This document shows positions 10,289 to 19,508 of a stretch of 64,000 bases of DNA, piece by piece (within the stretch, counting starts at the first letter, position 1; every line of letters begins with the position of its first letter). The DNA is from Acidobacteriota bacterium. Lineage in GTDB: Bacteria; Acidobacteriota; UBA6911. Position numbers and translations under genes: made by a program. The stretch lies in NCBI GenBank assembly GCA_012729555.1, contig JAAYCX010000081.1:29687-93686 (forward strand), written 5' to 3'. Below the pieces are notes generated by a model. It was not told the DNA's origin. It did not search any database and saw only the letters and a list, made by a program, of their open reading frames with translations.

Positions 10289-11665
10289 TCAGGGGAGGAT
10301 CCTGTCGAGGTTGAGGATCTTGGTCAGGTCGTTGAACACCACGAAACCCATCAGGAGGATGAGGAACAGGAATCCGGCCTGTACGATCTTCTCCTTCAGG
10401 TTGATGCTGAGATCCCTTCGCAGGATCCCCTCCACCAGGAGCAGGGCGATCACGCCCCCGTCCAGGATCGGGATCGGGAGCAGGTTGAAAACCCCCAGCT
10501 GAAGGCTGATCAAACCGAGGAATCCGAAGAAAACCCGGGCGCTGCCCGTGCGGGCGGCGCTCCCGGATATCCGGGCGATCTCGATCGGTCCCGACAGCGT
10601 CTTTACCGAGGCCGATCCCTTCAAAATCCTTCCGATGATGCGGAACGTCAGCGCCGACAACTCGAAATTGCGCCGCACCGATTGCGTCAGGGCCCCCAGG
10701 ACTCCGAATTTCTGGAGATCGGAGGGGTAATCGGCCACGAATCCCACGATCACGCGGCCGTTCTCCCTGACGGGCGTGATGGTGAGATCGAGGATCCGGC
10801 CCCCCGGGGGGGCGGGGGATTCCCACACCTTTTCCCTGTCTTCCCCTGCGCCGGGCCTTCGGACCCGGAACCTGAGGGGGACCCCCTCGCTCTCCGAAAT
10901 GATGTTCAGGATCCGGCTGTAATCCTCGCCCGTCCGGCCGTTTTTCCGTACCGACAGGATCTCGTCCCCGTCCCGGAGCCCGGCCCGGTAGGCGGGGGAT
11001 TCGGTGTCGACCGTGTAGACGATGGTCCGCTCGAGGGGGAACTTGAACCCCAGCGCCGCGGCATCGACCGTCGTTTCGTCGGGGGGGGGCTCCAGGTGCA
11101 GCGGCAGCACCCGGCCGTCGCGCGCGACCTCGACGTCCAGGGCGTCTTTCGCCGCCGTGCCCAGCGCCACTTCGAGGTCCTCCCAGGTTTCGATGCGGTT
11201 GCCGCTGACGGAGAGGACCCGGTCTCCCGTCTGGAGCCCGGCATCGGCAGCCGGGGAACCGGCGGCTACGGGGCCGACCACGGCCGGTTCCTTCGGGTAT
11301 CTCGGGGCGGACACCCCCTGCATGTAGGAGACCGTGAGGATGAGCACGGCGAGCAGGATGTTCATCATGGGGCCGGCGACCGCCACCAGGAACCGGTGCC
11401 ACTTGGGGTGGGACAGAAACTCGTCCGTGGAGCCCTTGTGTTCCTCGTAGGCTTCTCCCGCCATTTTCACGTATCCGCCGATGGGGATCGGGCTCAGGCG
11501 ATATTCCGTTCCCCCGCGCGTGAAACCGATCAGGCGGGGGCCGAAACCCAGCGAAAAGACCAGGACCCGGATCTTCAGGAGCTTGGCCATGGCGAAGTGG
11601 CCGAACTCGTGCACGGTGATGGTGATGCCCAGGACCACGATAAAGGCTAGAATAGTCAACAGCAA
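10289..11665 (-). CDS. rseP: RIP metalloprotease RseP (site-2 protease)
   Basis: A 458-residue inner-membrane zinc protease of family M50. The catalytic HEFGH motif is at residues 19-23 in the first membrane helix and the second metal motif NLLPIPILDGG is at 394-404. Between them lie two PDZ domains, around residues 128-192 and 205-270. RseP cleaves anti-sigma factors inside the membrane and clears signal peptides. The start is a TTG with a strong GGGAGGGAGAT site upstream; a second TTG two codons on is possible. It is last in the uppS-cdsA-dxr-rseP run seen in many bacteria. A second, CBS-containing site-2 protease is encoded at 32663-33787. Confidence 0.95.
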   Translation of the reverse strand: MLLTILAFIVVLGITITVHEFGHFAMAKLLKIRVLVFSLGFGPRLIGFTRGGTEYRLSPIPIGGYVKMAGEAYEEHKGSTDEFLSHPKWHRFLVAVAGPMMNILLAVLILTVSYMQGVSAPRYPKEPAVVGPVAAGSPAADAGLQTGDRVLSVSGNRIETWEDLEVALGTAAKDALDVEVARDGRVLPLHLEPPPDETTVDAAALGFKFPLERTIVYTVDTESPAYRAGLRDGDEILSVRKNGRTGEDYSRILNIISESEGVPLRFRVRRPGAGEDREKVWESPAPPGGRILDLTITPVRENGRVIVGFVADYPSDLQKFGVLGALTQSVRRNFELSALTFRIIGRILKGSASVKTLSGPIEIARISGSAARTGSARVFFGFLGLISLQLGVFNLLPIPILDGGVIALLLVEGILRRDLSINLKEKIVQAGFLFLILLMGFVVFNDLTKILNLDRILP

Positions 11666-11732
11666 ATCGATCTCCCTCCCCCGTCCCTCATAGGATGCCC
11701 CATGGAAGCCGTCGGCTCAATAGCGGAGCCGC

Positions 11733-12929
11733 CTAGGCCCCTCCGCCGGAAACCGTCCTCCGGCGGTGCGGGCAACAGGCCCTGGCCGCCTCGCGCGCCC
11801 ACCGGTCGGCCTCCAGGATGTCTTCCAGTTCCGCCGCCTTCCCGGGCTTGTGGGCGTCGAGCACCGTTTCGATGATCCGGGGGATGTCCTGGAAAGAGAT
11901 GGCCCTGTCGAGGAACCCCTCCACCGCGATCTCGTTGGCCGCGTTGAGGGCCGCCGGGGCGGTCCCCCCCGCCCTGAGCGCCCGGTAGGCGAGATCGAGG
12001 CACGGAAACTTCTCGGGGTCCGGCTCCAGGAACTCCAGGTTCGCCAGCTTCTGGAAATCCAGGGAAGGGAGGGGGGTCCGCCACCTCTCCGGGTAGGTCA
12101 GGGCGTACTGGATGGCGATGCGCATGTCGGTCGGTCCGAGCTGCGCCAGCACCGAGCCGTCGATGTATTCCACCATGGAATGGACCACGCTCTGCGGGTG
12201 CACCACAACGCTGATCCTGTCGGCGGAGACCCCGAACAGCCGGGAGGCCTCGATGACCTCGAGCCCCTTGTTCATCAGCGTGGCGGAGTCGATGGTGATC
12301 TTGCGTCCCATGCGCCAGGTCGGGTGGTTGAGCGCGTCCTCCAGCGTCACGTCGGCGAGTTTCTCCCTGGGCGTTTTCCTGAAGGGGCCGCCGGAGGCGG
12401 TCAGGATCAGGCGGCCGACCTCCTCCTCCGTCCCCCCTCGCAGGCATTGATGGATCGCGTTGTGTTCGCTGTCGACGGGGAGGATCGGGACGCGCATCCG
12501 GCGCGACTTCTCCATGATCAGCTCCCCCGCCATGACCAGGGTTTCCTTGTTGGCCAGGGCGATCCCCTTGCCGTTTTCGAGGGCGTAATAGGTGGGGAGA
12601 AGGCCCGCGGCCCCGGAAATGGCCGAAAGCACCATGGAGGATTCGGGGTGGCAGGCGACCTCGATATGCCCGTCGAGCCCGTGGACGAACCGGGTGCGCG
12701 CCATGGGGTAGCCCCGCTGGCGCAGAAGGCCCTGGACCTCGGCGGAGGCTTCCGCGTCCGCGCTCGAGGCGATATCGGGTTGGATTTCCTCGACCTGGGC
12801 GGCGAGCAGGGCGGTGTTACGGCCGCCGCAGAGGCCCGCCACCCGGAACTTTTTGGGAAAGGCGGAGGTTACCCGGAGGGTGTTGGTGCCGATCGATCCG
12901 GTGGAGCCGAGAATGGAGATGACTTTCAT
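11733..12929 (-). CDS. dxr: 1-deoxy-D-xylulose 5-phosphate reductoisomerase
   Basis: A 398-residue enzyme of the MEP isoprenoid pathway that rearranges and reduces DXP to MEP with NADPH. The N-terminal ILGSTGSIGTNTL is the NADPH-binding loop. Metal and substrate contacts are in LPVDSEHNAIHQCL, TASGGPFR, MGRKITIDSATLMNKGLE and the AALNAANE segment. The ATG at 12929 matches the family start; an in-frame ATG three codons upstream is also possible. It supplies precursors for UppS and hopanoids, which links it with uppS nearby and with the hpn genes at 2-4.5 kb. The C-terminus has a short basic, Ser/Gly-rich tail of no recognised role. Confidence 0.96.
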   Translation of the reverse strand: MKVISILGSTGSIGTNTLRVTSAFPKKFRVAGLCGGRNTALLAAQVEEIQPDIASSADAEASAEVQGLLRQRGYPMARTRFVHGLDGHIEVACHPESSMVLSAISGAAGLLPTYYALENGKGIALANKETLVMAGELIMEKSRRMRVPILPVDSEHNAIHQCLRGGTEEEVGRLILTASGGPFRKTPREKLADVTLEDALNHPTWRMGRKITIDSATLMNKGLEVIEASRLFGVSADRISVVVHPQSVVHSMVEYIDGSVLAQLGPTDMRIAIQYALTYPERWRTPLPSLDFQKLANLEFLEPDPEKFPCLDLAYRALRAGGTAPAALNAANEIAVEGFLDRAISFQDIPRIIETVLDAHKPGKAAELEDILEADRWAREAARACCPHRRRTVSGGGA

Positions 12930-13011
12930 GGGTCTCATTCCGAAAATGGGTCATTCCAGCACTCCCGGCCGGGATTGGCGATCGGGGAATGCCGGAGGCC
13001 AGCGCCCGCGT

Positions 13012-13809
13012 TCAGCAGAAGAACGTGAGATAGAAATAGAGGACCGGAAAGGCGAACAGCAGACTGTCCATTCGGTCGAGCGCGCCCCCGTGCCCCGGTA
13101 TCAGTTGAGAACTGTCCTTCGTCGCCGCCGCCCTCTTGAGCATCGATTCCGCCAGGTCCCCCAGTTGCCCGAACGCCCCCGCCAGGGCCGAGGCGGCGAT
13201 GACGTGGCCGAGGGGGAGGGCGGGGAACAGGAGCCTCTCGAGCAGGACGGCGATTCCCACCCCGGCCAGCAGCCCCGCGAGCGCCCCCTCGTTGGTTTTC
13301 TTCGGGCTCAGCTCCGGTGCGAACCGGGTCCTCCCCACCGTTTTCCCCGCCAGGAGGGCGGCCGAATCCCCGGTCCAGATCACGGCCAGCAGGATGACGG
13401 TCCACGGCATCCCGTCGGCTCCGAAATCGTACCGGATCGGCAGGGCGGGGTAAAGAAAGAGGGTGAAATAAAACAGCCCCAGGGACTCCGCCATGAGGGC
13501 CAGCGCCCGGTCGCGCATCGGCCACCCGCGCCGCCACATGGCCGACAGGAAGGCCCCGAGCAGCACGAGCGCGAAAAGGACGACGGTGGCGAAGCGGCCC
13601 TGGCGCAGCGCGACGAGCAGGATCCAGAACGCGGCATGCCCGAAGAGCGGCTGGACCCGGATCCCCAGCGACCGCACCAGGCCGAAGTATTCGTGCAGGC
13701 AGAGGGAGCCGATGACGCCGATGCCGGCCAGGTAAAGGACCGGCGGGGCGTAGAGCACGCCGAGGACGGCGATGGGGAGGAGAACGACCGCCGAGAGTAT
13801 TCTTTTCAT
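13012..13809 (-). CDS. cdsA: Phosphatidate cytidylyltransferase
   Basis: A 265-residue polytopic membrane enzyme making CDP-diacylglycerol from phosphatidic acid and CTP. The C-terminal CDS signature is clear: KDSSQLIPGHGGALDRMDSLLF-type residues with the Lys-Asp, Pro-Gly-His-Gly-Gly and Asp-Arg-x-Asp positions. About seven hydrophobic helices are visible. The start overlaps the uppS stop by four bases (ATGA), so the two are translationally coupled. Its product feeds PgsA, encoded at 31347-32039. Confidence 0.95.
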   Translation of the reverse strand: MKRILSAVVLLPIAVLGVLYAPPVLYLAGIGVIGSLCLHEYFGLVRSLGIRVQPLFGHAAFWILLVALRQGRFATVVLFALVLLGAFLSAMWRRGWPMRDRALALMAESLGLFYFTLFLYPALPIRYDFGADGMPWTVILLAVIWTGDSAALLAGKTVGRTRFAPELSPKKTNEGALAGLLAGVGIAVLLERLLFPALPLGHVIAASALAGAFGQLGDLAESMLKRAAATKDSSQLIPGHGGALDRMDSLLFAFPVLYFYLTFFC

Positions 13810-14591
13810 CGTCCGCCTTCGCAGGGGGCCTGGAGGCCTCCGTAGCGCCGGTCGCGCTTCTGGTATTCCAGGATGGCCTCGAGCAGGTGCCGGCGCCTGA
13901 AATCGGGCCAGTACGTGGGGGTGATGTAGATTTCCGAATAGGCGATCTGCCAGAGGAGGAAATTGCTGATCCGCATTTCCCCGCTGGTCCGGATCAGCAG
14001 GTCGGGGTCGGGGACCGCGGAAGTGTAGAGGTGGCGCGCGATCAGCTCCTCGTCGACCGGCGCCGCGTCCCCGTTTATCCTCCGTTCCCCCAGTAGGAGG
14101 TTGAAGGCGTCGACGATTTCGGCGCGCCCGCTGTAGTTCAGGGCGACGTACAGGCTCATGCCGGTGTTGCCGGCGGTGGCGCGCATGGCATGCTGCAGTT
14201 CCGCGCGCACCGATTCCTCCAGCTCCCCGATCCTGCCGATGGCCACGAAGCGGATGTTGTGCCCCTGGATCCGGTCCAGTTCGCGCCGGAGGTACCTCTT
14301 GAGCAGCGCCATGAGGGTGCGAACCTCGGAGCGCGGCCTCTTCCAGTTTTCCACCGAAAAAGCGTAGAGGGTGAGCGCCTCCAGCCCGAGGCGGGCGGAA
14401 CTCTCCACGATTTCCCGGACCGACTCGATCCCCTCCCGGTGCCCGGCCACCCTCGGGAGCCGGCGCGATTCCGCCCAGCGGCCGTTGCCGTCCATGATCA
14501 CGGCCAGGTGGCGGGGGAGGCGGCCCTCGTCAATCCGCTGCAGCAGTTCGGCTTCGGTGCTTCCGGAAGGGGCGAAACCCTCCATCTCCAT
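13806..14591 (-). CDS. uppS: Isoprenyl transferase (undecaprenyl diphosphate synthase type)
   Basis: A 261-residue cis-prenyltransferase. HLAVIMDGNGRWAESR (residues 28-43) holds the catalytic Asp34 and the diphosphate-binding loop, followed by RVAGHREG and, later, TLYAFSVENWKRP and RTSGEMRISNFLLWQIAYSE, all conserved in UppS. It makes the C55 lipid carrier for peptidoglycan and LPS. The N-terminal 25 residues before the domain are longer than usual; two ATGs, at codons 1 and 3, are equivalent. It leads a run with cdsA, dxr and rseP. Confidence 0.95.
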   Translation of the reverse strand: MEMEGFAPSGSTEAELLQRIDEGRLPRHLAVIMDGNGRWAESRRLPRVAGHREGIESVREIVESSARLGLEALTLYAFSVENWKRPRSEVRTLMALLKRYLRRELDRIQGHNIRFVAIGRIGELEESVRAELQHAMRATAGNTGMSLYVALNYSGRAEIVDAFNLLLGERRINGDAAPVDEELIARHLYTSAVPDPDLLIRTSGEMRISNFLLWQIAYSEIYITPTYWPDFRRRHLLEAILEYQKRDRRYGGLQAPCEGGR

Positions 14592-14636
14592 ACCCGTTTT
14601 CTCCAGGCGACCATGATAGCAGAATTCCCCCCGGGC

Positions 14637-15419
14637 TCAGTACCGAACTTTCAGGAGCACGAGGCCGTGGGCGGGGGCCGTAAAGCCGGCCGAGCGGCGG
14701 TCCCTCTTTTCGAACAGGAGGGCGAAGTCCTCGAGGGGCATGGCCCCCCTGCCCACTTCAAGCAGGGTGCCGGCCATATTGCGGACCATGTGGTGCAAAA
14801 ACCCGTTTCCCTCGACCGTCAGGTGGAGCCGCCGCCCCCTCAGCGTCAGGTCGCAGCGGCCGATCCGCCGGACGGTGCCGCCGACGGCCGACCCGGTCTT
14901 GGCGTAGCTCGCAAAGTCGTGTTCCCCCTCGAGCAGCCCCGCGGCCCTCCTCATCCTGGGGACATCGACCGGGTACGGGTAATGGAAATACTCCCGCAGC
15001 AGGTGGGGGGCCAGGATCTTCCCGAGGTAAACCTGGTAGCGGTAGACCTTGCTCCGGGCGCTCCTGCGCGCATGGAACCCCGGCGGCGCCGCCCGCGCCC
15101 GGAGTACGCGGATGTCCCTTGGAAGCAGGCTGTTGACGGCTCGCACCAGGCGTCCGGGGGGGATGCGGGAAAGGGTGTGGAAGTTCGCCACCAGCCCGCG
15201 CGCGTGCGTCCCCGCATCGGTCCTCCCGCTCCCCGTCAGGCTGACCGCGGCCCCCGTGATCCGTTCGAGGGCCGAAGAGACCAGTCCCTGGATCGTCGGG
15301 GCGTCCTTCTGGATCTGCCAGCCGCGGTAGGCGGTTCCGTCGAAAGCGAGGGTCAGGCGGATGTTCCGCCCGCCTACGATCGGCTGCCCGGTTTGATCGC
15401 CCTGCTTCCGGCTTTGCAT
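14637..15419 (-). CDS. truA: tRNA pseudouridine(38-40) synthase
   Basis: A 260-residue TruA, which converts uridines 38-40 of the tRNA anticodon stem to pseudouridine. The catalytic Asp is Asp68 in GSGRTDAGTHARG. LAFDGTAYRGWQ near the N-terminus and NGFLHHMVRNMAG near the C-terminus are family motifs. The ATG at 15419 was chosen because the family sequence begins soon after it; this makes the gene overlap the end of pyrE by 46 bases, in a different frame. No ribosome binding site is obvious, consistent with coupling to pyrE translation. Confidence 0.95.
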   Translation of the reverse strand: MQSRKQGDQTGQPIVGGRNIRLTLAFDGTAYRGWQIQKDAPTIQGLVSSALERITGAAVSLTGSGRTDAGTHARGLVANFHTLSRIPPGRLVRAVNSLLPRDIRVLRARAAPPGFHARRSARSKVYRYQVYLGKILAPHLLREYFHYPYPVDVPRMRRAAGLLEGEHDFASYAKTGSAVGGTVRRIGRCDLTLRGRRLHLTVEGNGFLHHMVRNMAGTLLEVGRGAMPLEDFALLFEKRDRRSAGFTAPAHGLVLLKVRY

Positions 15420-15949
15420 AAGGGGCACTCCTCGGCCGCGTAGGTGGGAATGTCGAGGACCGCGAGCGCCGTCCGGGGCACCCCGAGGTCGGTCTTCCCC
15501 CCGCTCCGGTCGATCAGGGAGCCGGCCGCGACGACGACCCCCCCCGCCCGGGTGACGACGGCCATGGTTTCGCGGGTGGACCCCCCCGTGGTGACGACGT
15601 CCTCCACCACGAAGGCCTTCTCCCCGGGCCGGATCCCGAACCCGCGCCGCAGGGTGAGAGCGCCGTCCTGGCGCTCGGCGAAGAGGGCGCGCACCCCGGC
15701 GGCGCGCGCCACCTCGTGCGCCACCAGGATGCCCCCCAGGGCGGGGGCGATGACGCAATCGGGTGGCTCCCCGATCTCCCGGAGCCGCCCCGCCAGGGCG
15801 GCCCCCAGGGCGGCCGCCTGTTCGGGGCGCTCGAGGACCAGGGCGCACTGCAGGTAGCGGTCGCTGTGCAGGCCGGAGGTGAGCAGGAAATGCCCCTCCA
15901 GAAGCGCGCCGGACTGTTTGAACATATTCAGCACTTCATCCTGTGTCAT
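15374..15949 (-). CDS. pyrE: Orotate phosphoribosyltransferase
   Basis: A 191-residue enzyme forming orotidine 5'-phosphate from orotate and PRPP in pyrimidine synthesis. The PRPP-binding loop reads VVEDVVTTGGSTRETM, and the N-terminal FLLTSGLHSDRYLQC contacts orotate. A C-terminal pair of cysteines (ECPLC) is as in the type of PyrE found in many deep-branching bacteria. The ribosome binding site GAGGAAAG precedes the ATG. It is transcribed before truA and diverges from yebC; other pyrimidine genes are not here. Confidence 0.95.
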   Translation of the reverse strand: MTQDEVLNMFKQSGALLEGHFLLTSGLHSDRYLQCALVLERPEQAAALGAALAGRLREIGEPPDCVIAPALGGILVAHEVARAAGVRALFAERQDGALTLRRGFGIRPGEKAFVVEDVVTTGGSTRETMAVVTRAGGVVVAAGSLIDRSGGKTDLGVPRTALAVLDIPTYAAEECPLCKAGSRAIKPGSRS

Positions 15950-16100
15950 GTCTTTCCTCGCCTGAAATATTCCGGTGACGGACGACCGTCCTCCCGCGGA
16001 CCCCCCACGGGCAAAAAATCGAATTTTGCGCCCACAAGGACCTAGAGGCCGGCGCGAATTATGATAAAATACACAGCTCTCGACGAAAAGGAGTCATTAT

Positions 16101-16850
16101 ATGTCAGGTCACTCAAAATGGCATTCCATTAAGCACAAGAAGGCGGCGACCGATTCCAAACGCGGCCGGATTTTCACCCGCCTGATCAAGGAGATGACCG
16201 CGGCCGCCCGGATGGGCGGCGGCGATCCGGATGCCAATCCGCGGTTGCGCCTGGCGGTGGCCACGGCCAAGGCGAGCAATATGCCGGCCGAGAACATCAA
16301 GAGGTCGATCATGCGGGGCACCGGGGAGCTCCCCGGGGTTTCCTACGAGGACGTGAACTACGAAGGGTACGGGCCCGGGGGGGTCGCCATCTTCATGGTG
16401 GGGCTGACCGACAACAAGAACCGCACGGTGGCCGAACTGCGCCACCTCCTGTCCAAGCACGGCGGGAACCTGGGGGAATCGGGCTGCGTCGGCTGGATGT
16501 TCGACCGGAAGGGCTACATCGTCGTGGAAAAGGCGGCGGCCGGGGAGGACAAGCTCCTGGAAATCGCCCTCGGCGCCGGGGCCGAAGACCTGAAGGAAGA
16601 CGGTGACAGTTTCGAAATCATCACCGCCCCCGAAGAGATGGAGGGGGTGAGGGCGGCCCTCGAGGCGGCCGGGATCCCCATGACGACGGCCGAGATCTCC
16701 ATGATCCCCCAGAACTACGTCAAGCTGGAGGGGAAGAACGCCCAGACGATGCTGAAGCTGATGGAGGCGCTGGAAGATCACGAGGATATCCAGAACGTCT
16801 ATTCCAACTTCGACATCGACGAGTCGGAGTTCGACGCCGAAGCCTCGTAG
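16101..16850 (+). CDS. yebC: YebC/TACO1-family protein (PmpR type)
   Basis: A 249-residue YebC-family protein. It begins with the diagnostic [22 protein letters not shown] and has [11 protein letters not shown] and [20 protein letters not shown] further on. Members act as DNA-binding regulators or help ribosomes translate proline stretches. An AAAAGGAGTCATT ribosome binding site is present, and a TATGATAAAAT -10-like stretch sits at about 16060-16070 with no good -35. The gene is followed 10 bases later by ruvC, the usual bacterial neighbour. Confidence 0.96.
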   Translation: MSGHSKWHSIKHKKAATDSKRGRIFTRLIKEMTAAARMGGGDPDANPRLRLAVATAKASNMPAENIKRSIMRGTGELPGVSYEDVNYEGYGPGGVAIFMVGLTDNKNRTVAELRHLLSKHGGNLGESGCVGWMFDRKGYIVVEKAAAGEDKLLEIALGAGAEDLKEDGDSFEIITAPEEMEGVRAALEAAGIPMTTAEISMIPQNYVKLEGKNAQTMLKLMEALEDHEDIQNVYSNFDIDESEFDAEAS

Positions 16851-16860
16851 GGCGCGTAGG

Positions 16861-17349
16861 GTGCGCATACTGGGCGTCGACCCCGGGAGCGGGGCCACCG
16901 GCTACGGGATGATCGATACCGACGGTTCGCGCCACCGGACCATCCTCTTCGGCGCGGTCACGACCTCGCCCCGGCGCCCGTTCCACCAGCGCCTCCTCAC
17001 GATCTTCGAAGAGCTCGACGCGGTCCTCGCCCGGGAGGGGGCCGATGTCATGGCGATCGAGGGGGTGTTCCATTCGGCCAACGTCCAGGCGGCCCTGAAA
17101 CTCGGCCACGCCCGCGGAGTCGCTCTCGTCGTCGCCGCCCGGCGGGGGCTCGACGTCCGGGAATATTCGCCGCTGGAAATCAAGAGCGCCGTCGTCGGGT
17201 ACGGCCGCGCCGAAAAAATCCAGGTCCAGGCCATGGTCCAGCTGATTTTGGGCCTTCCCGAACTGCCCACCCCCGACCACGCCGCCGACGCCCTGGCGGT
17301 GGCCATCTGTCACGCACACAGGATGGGGGGGAAGGGCGTCAGGCGATGA
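16861..17349 (+). CDS. ruvC: Crossover junction endodeoxyribonuclease RuvC
   Basis: A 162-residue Holliday-junction resolvase. Acidic residues of the RNase H-like active site are visible: Asp7 in GVDPGS, Glu67 in AIEGVF, and the Asp pair in PTPDHAADALAVA (139 and 143). The GTG start has a GTAGGG run directly upstream and lies 10 bases after yebC. RuvA and RuvB are not in the window. The last 11 bases overlap the end of the Memo gene on the other strand. Confidence 0.95.
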   Translation: MRILGVDPGSGATGYGMIDTDGSRHRTILFGAVTTSPRRPFHQRLLTIFEELDAVLAREGADVMAIEGVFHSANVQAALKLGHARGVALVVAARRGLDVREYSPLEIKSAVVGYGRAEKIQVQAMVQLILGLPELPTPDHAADALAVAICHAHRMGGKGVRR

Positions 17350-18148
17350 CGATCCCGGCGTAGGCGACCACCCTTGCGCGGTCGCCCGTCACCTCCCCCG
17401 AATGGGTGTAGCGCACGAGGCGCCCCGCACGGGCGCCCAGGTCCCGGCAGGCGACGAGCACGGCCACGGTGGGCCCGAAGCCGCACATGCTGATCCCCTT
17501 TTCGAGCACCGTTTCGTAGAGCCCCGCCGGGTCCAGGTCCAGGACCCGCCCGATGGCCAGCCGGTCGAGGCGGGAGGCGGCTTCGGCGGTTTCGTAATGC
17601 GTCATGTCGGAACTCGACACCAGCAGGACCGGCTCCGCCATCCTCCCGATCACGAGCGCCATCGCGTGCCCCAGCTCCTCCAGGGGGGCATAGTCGACGG
17701 TCCCGACGCAGACGGCCGAAAAACGGAAGCCGGGGGCGAGCGCCTGCAGGAAGGGGATCTGGACCTCGAGCGCGTGCTCGTCGCGATGGGCGGCGGCGTC
17801 CTCCCTGAGGGGGGGGCACGCCTCGAGGAGGGCGCGGTTCATCTCCCCGTCCACGGGCGCCCTTCCCAGGGGCGTCTCCCACTCCCCCGGGGGCGCCAGG
17901 GCCAGCGCCGCCCCCCTCCCCGTGTGGTTGGGTCCCAGGAGGATGAAGCGGCCCGGCAGGGCGACGGAGGAGAAGACCTCGCCGGCCACCCTCCCGGAGT
18001 AGATATAGCCGGCATGGGGCACCAGCACCGCCCGTGCGGCCGGGGGGGGCGCCTGCCCGGGGGCGGGGATGCCGGAGACGACGGTCCTTCGGAGTTCGTC
18101 GGGATCGCCGGGATAGAAGCTGCCGGCTACGGCGGCCCTTCTCACCAT
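17339..18148 (-). CDS. amrB: AmmeMemoRadiSam system protein B (Memo family)
   Basis: A 269-residue Memo-family protein, related to extradiol dioxygenases. Likely metal and substrate positions are in VPHAGYIYSG, GPNHTGRG, DEHALEVQIPFLQ and SSSDMTHYE. Memo genes are often beside AMMECR1 and a radical-SAM gene; here the AMMECR1 gene is separate at 32053-32619 and no radical-SAM partner is seen. The start at MVRRAAVAGSFYPGD matches the family; further upstream codons overlap nuoF. It follows nuoF by seven bases in the same operon and its own end overlaps ruvC by 11 bases. Confidence 0.9.
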   Translation of the reverse strand: MVRRAAVAGSFYPGDPDELRRTVVSGIPAPGQAPPPAARAVLVPHAGYIYSGRVAGEVFSSVALPGRFILLGPNHTGRGAALALAPPGEWETPLGRAPVDGEMNRALLEACPPLREDAAAHRDEHALEVQIPFLQALAPGFRFSAVCVGTVDYAPLEELGHAMALVIGRMAEPVLLVSSSDMTHYETAEAASRLDRLAIGRVLDLDPAGLYETVLEKGISMCGFGPTVAVLVACRDLGARAGRLVRYTHSGEVTGDRARVVAYAGIVIA

Positions 18149-18155
18149 GGCGCAC

Positions 18156-19442
18156 CTATGTCGCGACGGGGGTCGCGTCCTGGACGACACACCGTTGTTC
18201 CCGGATGTGCGCGTCGAATTCATCGTGGAACTTCTGAACGTAGCTCTCGATCGGCATCGCCGCGGCGTCGGAGAGGGGGCAGATCGTGCGCCCCTTCATG
18301 TTGGCGCAGAGGTCGAGCAGCAGCCCCAGGTCCCCCTCCTTGCCGCGCCCCCCCTCGATCCGGCGGAGGATGCGGTAGAGCCATTCGGTCCCCTCGCGGC
18401 ACTGGGTGCACTGCCCGCACGATTCCTCGGCGTAGAAGCGCGCTATCCTGACGGCGGCCCTGACCATGCAGGCGCTGTCGTCCATGACGATCACCCCGGC
18501 CGAGCCCAGCATGCTCCCGGCCCTGGCGATGGAGTCGAAATCGAGGGGGACGTCCACCTGGTCCGCGGTCAGCACCGGCGTGGAGGACCCCCCGGGGACG
18601 ACGGCCTTGAGTTTGCGGCCCGGGCGGAGGCCGCCGCAGTGATCGTACAGGAGTTCGCCGAGGGGGGTCCCCATCGGCAGTTCGTAGACCCCCCGCCGGA
18701 CGACATGGCCGCTGACCCCGAACAGGCGCGTGCCGGCGTTGCCCGGCACGCCGATGGAGGCGTACCAGTCGGCCCCGTTGTTGACGATGTGGGGGACGTT
18801 GGCCAGCGTCTCCACGTTGTTGATGACCGTGGGGGAGTCGTAGAGGCCGACCGCTGCGGGGAAGGGGGGCTTCAGACGGGGGTGCCCCCTCCGTCCTTCC
18901 AGGGATTCCAGCAGGGCCGTTTCCTCGCCGCAGATGTAGGCCCCGGCGCCGCGGTGCACGAGGATGTCCAGGGAGAACCCGGACCCCAGGATGTTGTTGC
19001 CGAGATACCCCCTGCCGCGGGCCTGGGCGATCGCCCGCTCGAGGATCCCGGCCGGCCGGACGTACTCTCCGCGGATGTAGAGGAAGGCCAGGCGGCACCC
19101 CAGGGCGTAGGCCGAGAGGATCGTTCCCTCGACCAGCTGGTGAGGGTCCTTTTCGATGAGGAGCCTGTCCTTGAAGGTGCCCGGCTCGCTCTCGTCCGAG
19201 TTCACGCAGAGGTAGACCGGCCGGCCCGTATTCTTAGGGACGAACCCCCACTTCATCCCGGTGGGGAAACCGGCGCCCCCCCGCCCCCGCAGCCCCGATT
19301 TTCTCACCGTTTCGACGATGTCGTCCGGGGACAGTTCCCCCAGCGCCCTGGCCAGCGCCCGGTAGCCCCCGAGCGATTCGTAGACCCCGATTTCCTGGAG
19401 GTCGGGGAGATGCATGTTCCGGGTCAGGATTTTGGTGTCCAT
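18156..19442 (-). CDS. nuoF: NuoF-type NADH dehydrogenase flavoprotein subunit
   Basis: A 428-residue 51-kDa-type subunit. GLRGRGGAGFPTGMKW binds NADH/FMN; NSDESEPGTFKDR is the FMN segment; the C-terminal ESCGQCTQCREGT plus a later Cys in TICPLSD should ligate the N3 [4Fe-4S] cluster. It would move electrons from NADH into an iron-sulfur chain. Notably it stands alone: no nuoE, nuoG or hydrogenase subunits are nearby. The neighbours are grpE upstream and Memo seven bases downstream. It could join a complex encoded elsewhere or serve as a separate diaphorase. Confidence 0.93.
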   Translation of the reverse strand: MDTKILTRNMHLPDLQEIGVYESLGGYRALARALGELSPDDIVETVRKSGLRGRGGAGFPTGMKWGFVPKNTGRPVYLCVNSDESEPGTFKDRLLIEKDPHQLVEGTILSAYALGCRLAFLYIRGEYVRPAGILERAIAQARGRGYLGNNILGSGFSLDILVHRGAGAYICGEETALLESLEGRRGHPRLKPPFPAAVGLYDSPTVINNVETLANVPHIVNNGADWYASIGVPGNAGTRLFGVSGHVVRRGVYELPMGTPLGELLYDHCGGLRPGRKLKAVVPGGSSTPVLTADQVDVPLDFDSIARAGSMLGSAGVIVMDDSACMVRAAVRIARFYAEESCGQCTQCREGTEWLYRILRRIEGGRGKEGDLGLLLDLCANMKGRTICPLSDAAAMPIESYVQKFHDEFDAHIREQRCVVQDATPVAT

Positions 19443-19508
19443 GTGAATGGAATCGCCCTTCCGATAACGAAGGTCAGTCTACCACGGCGCGGGGCCTCCC
19501 GTCCCGGG

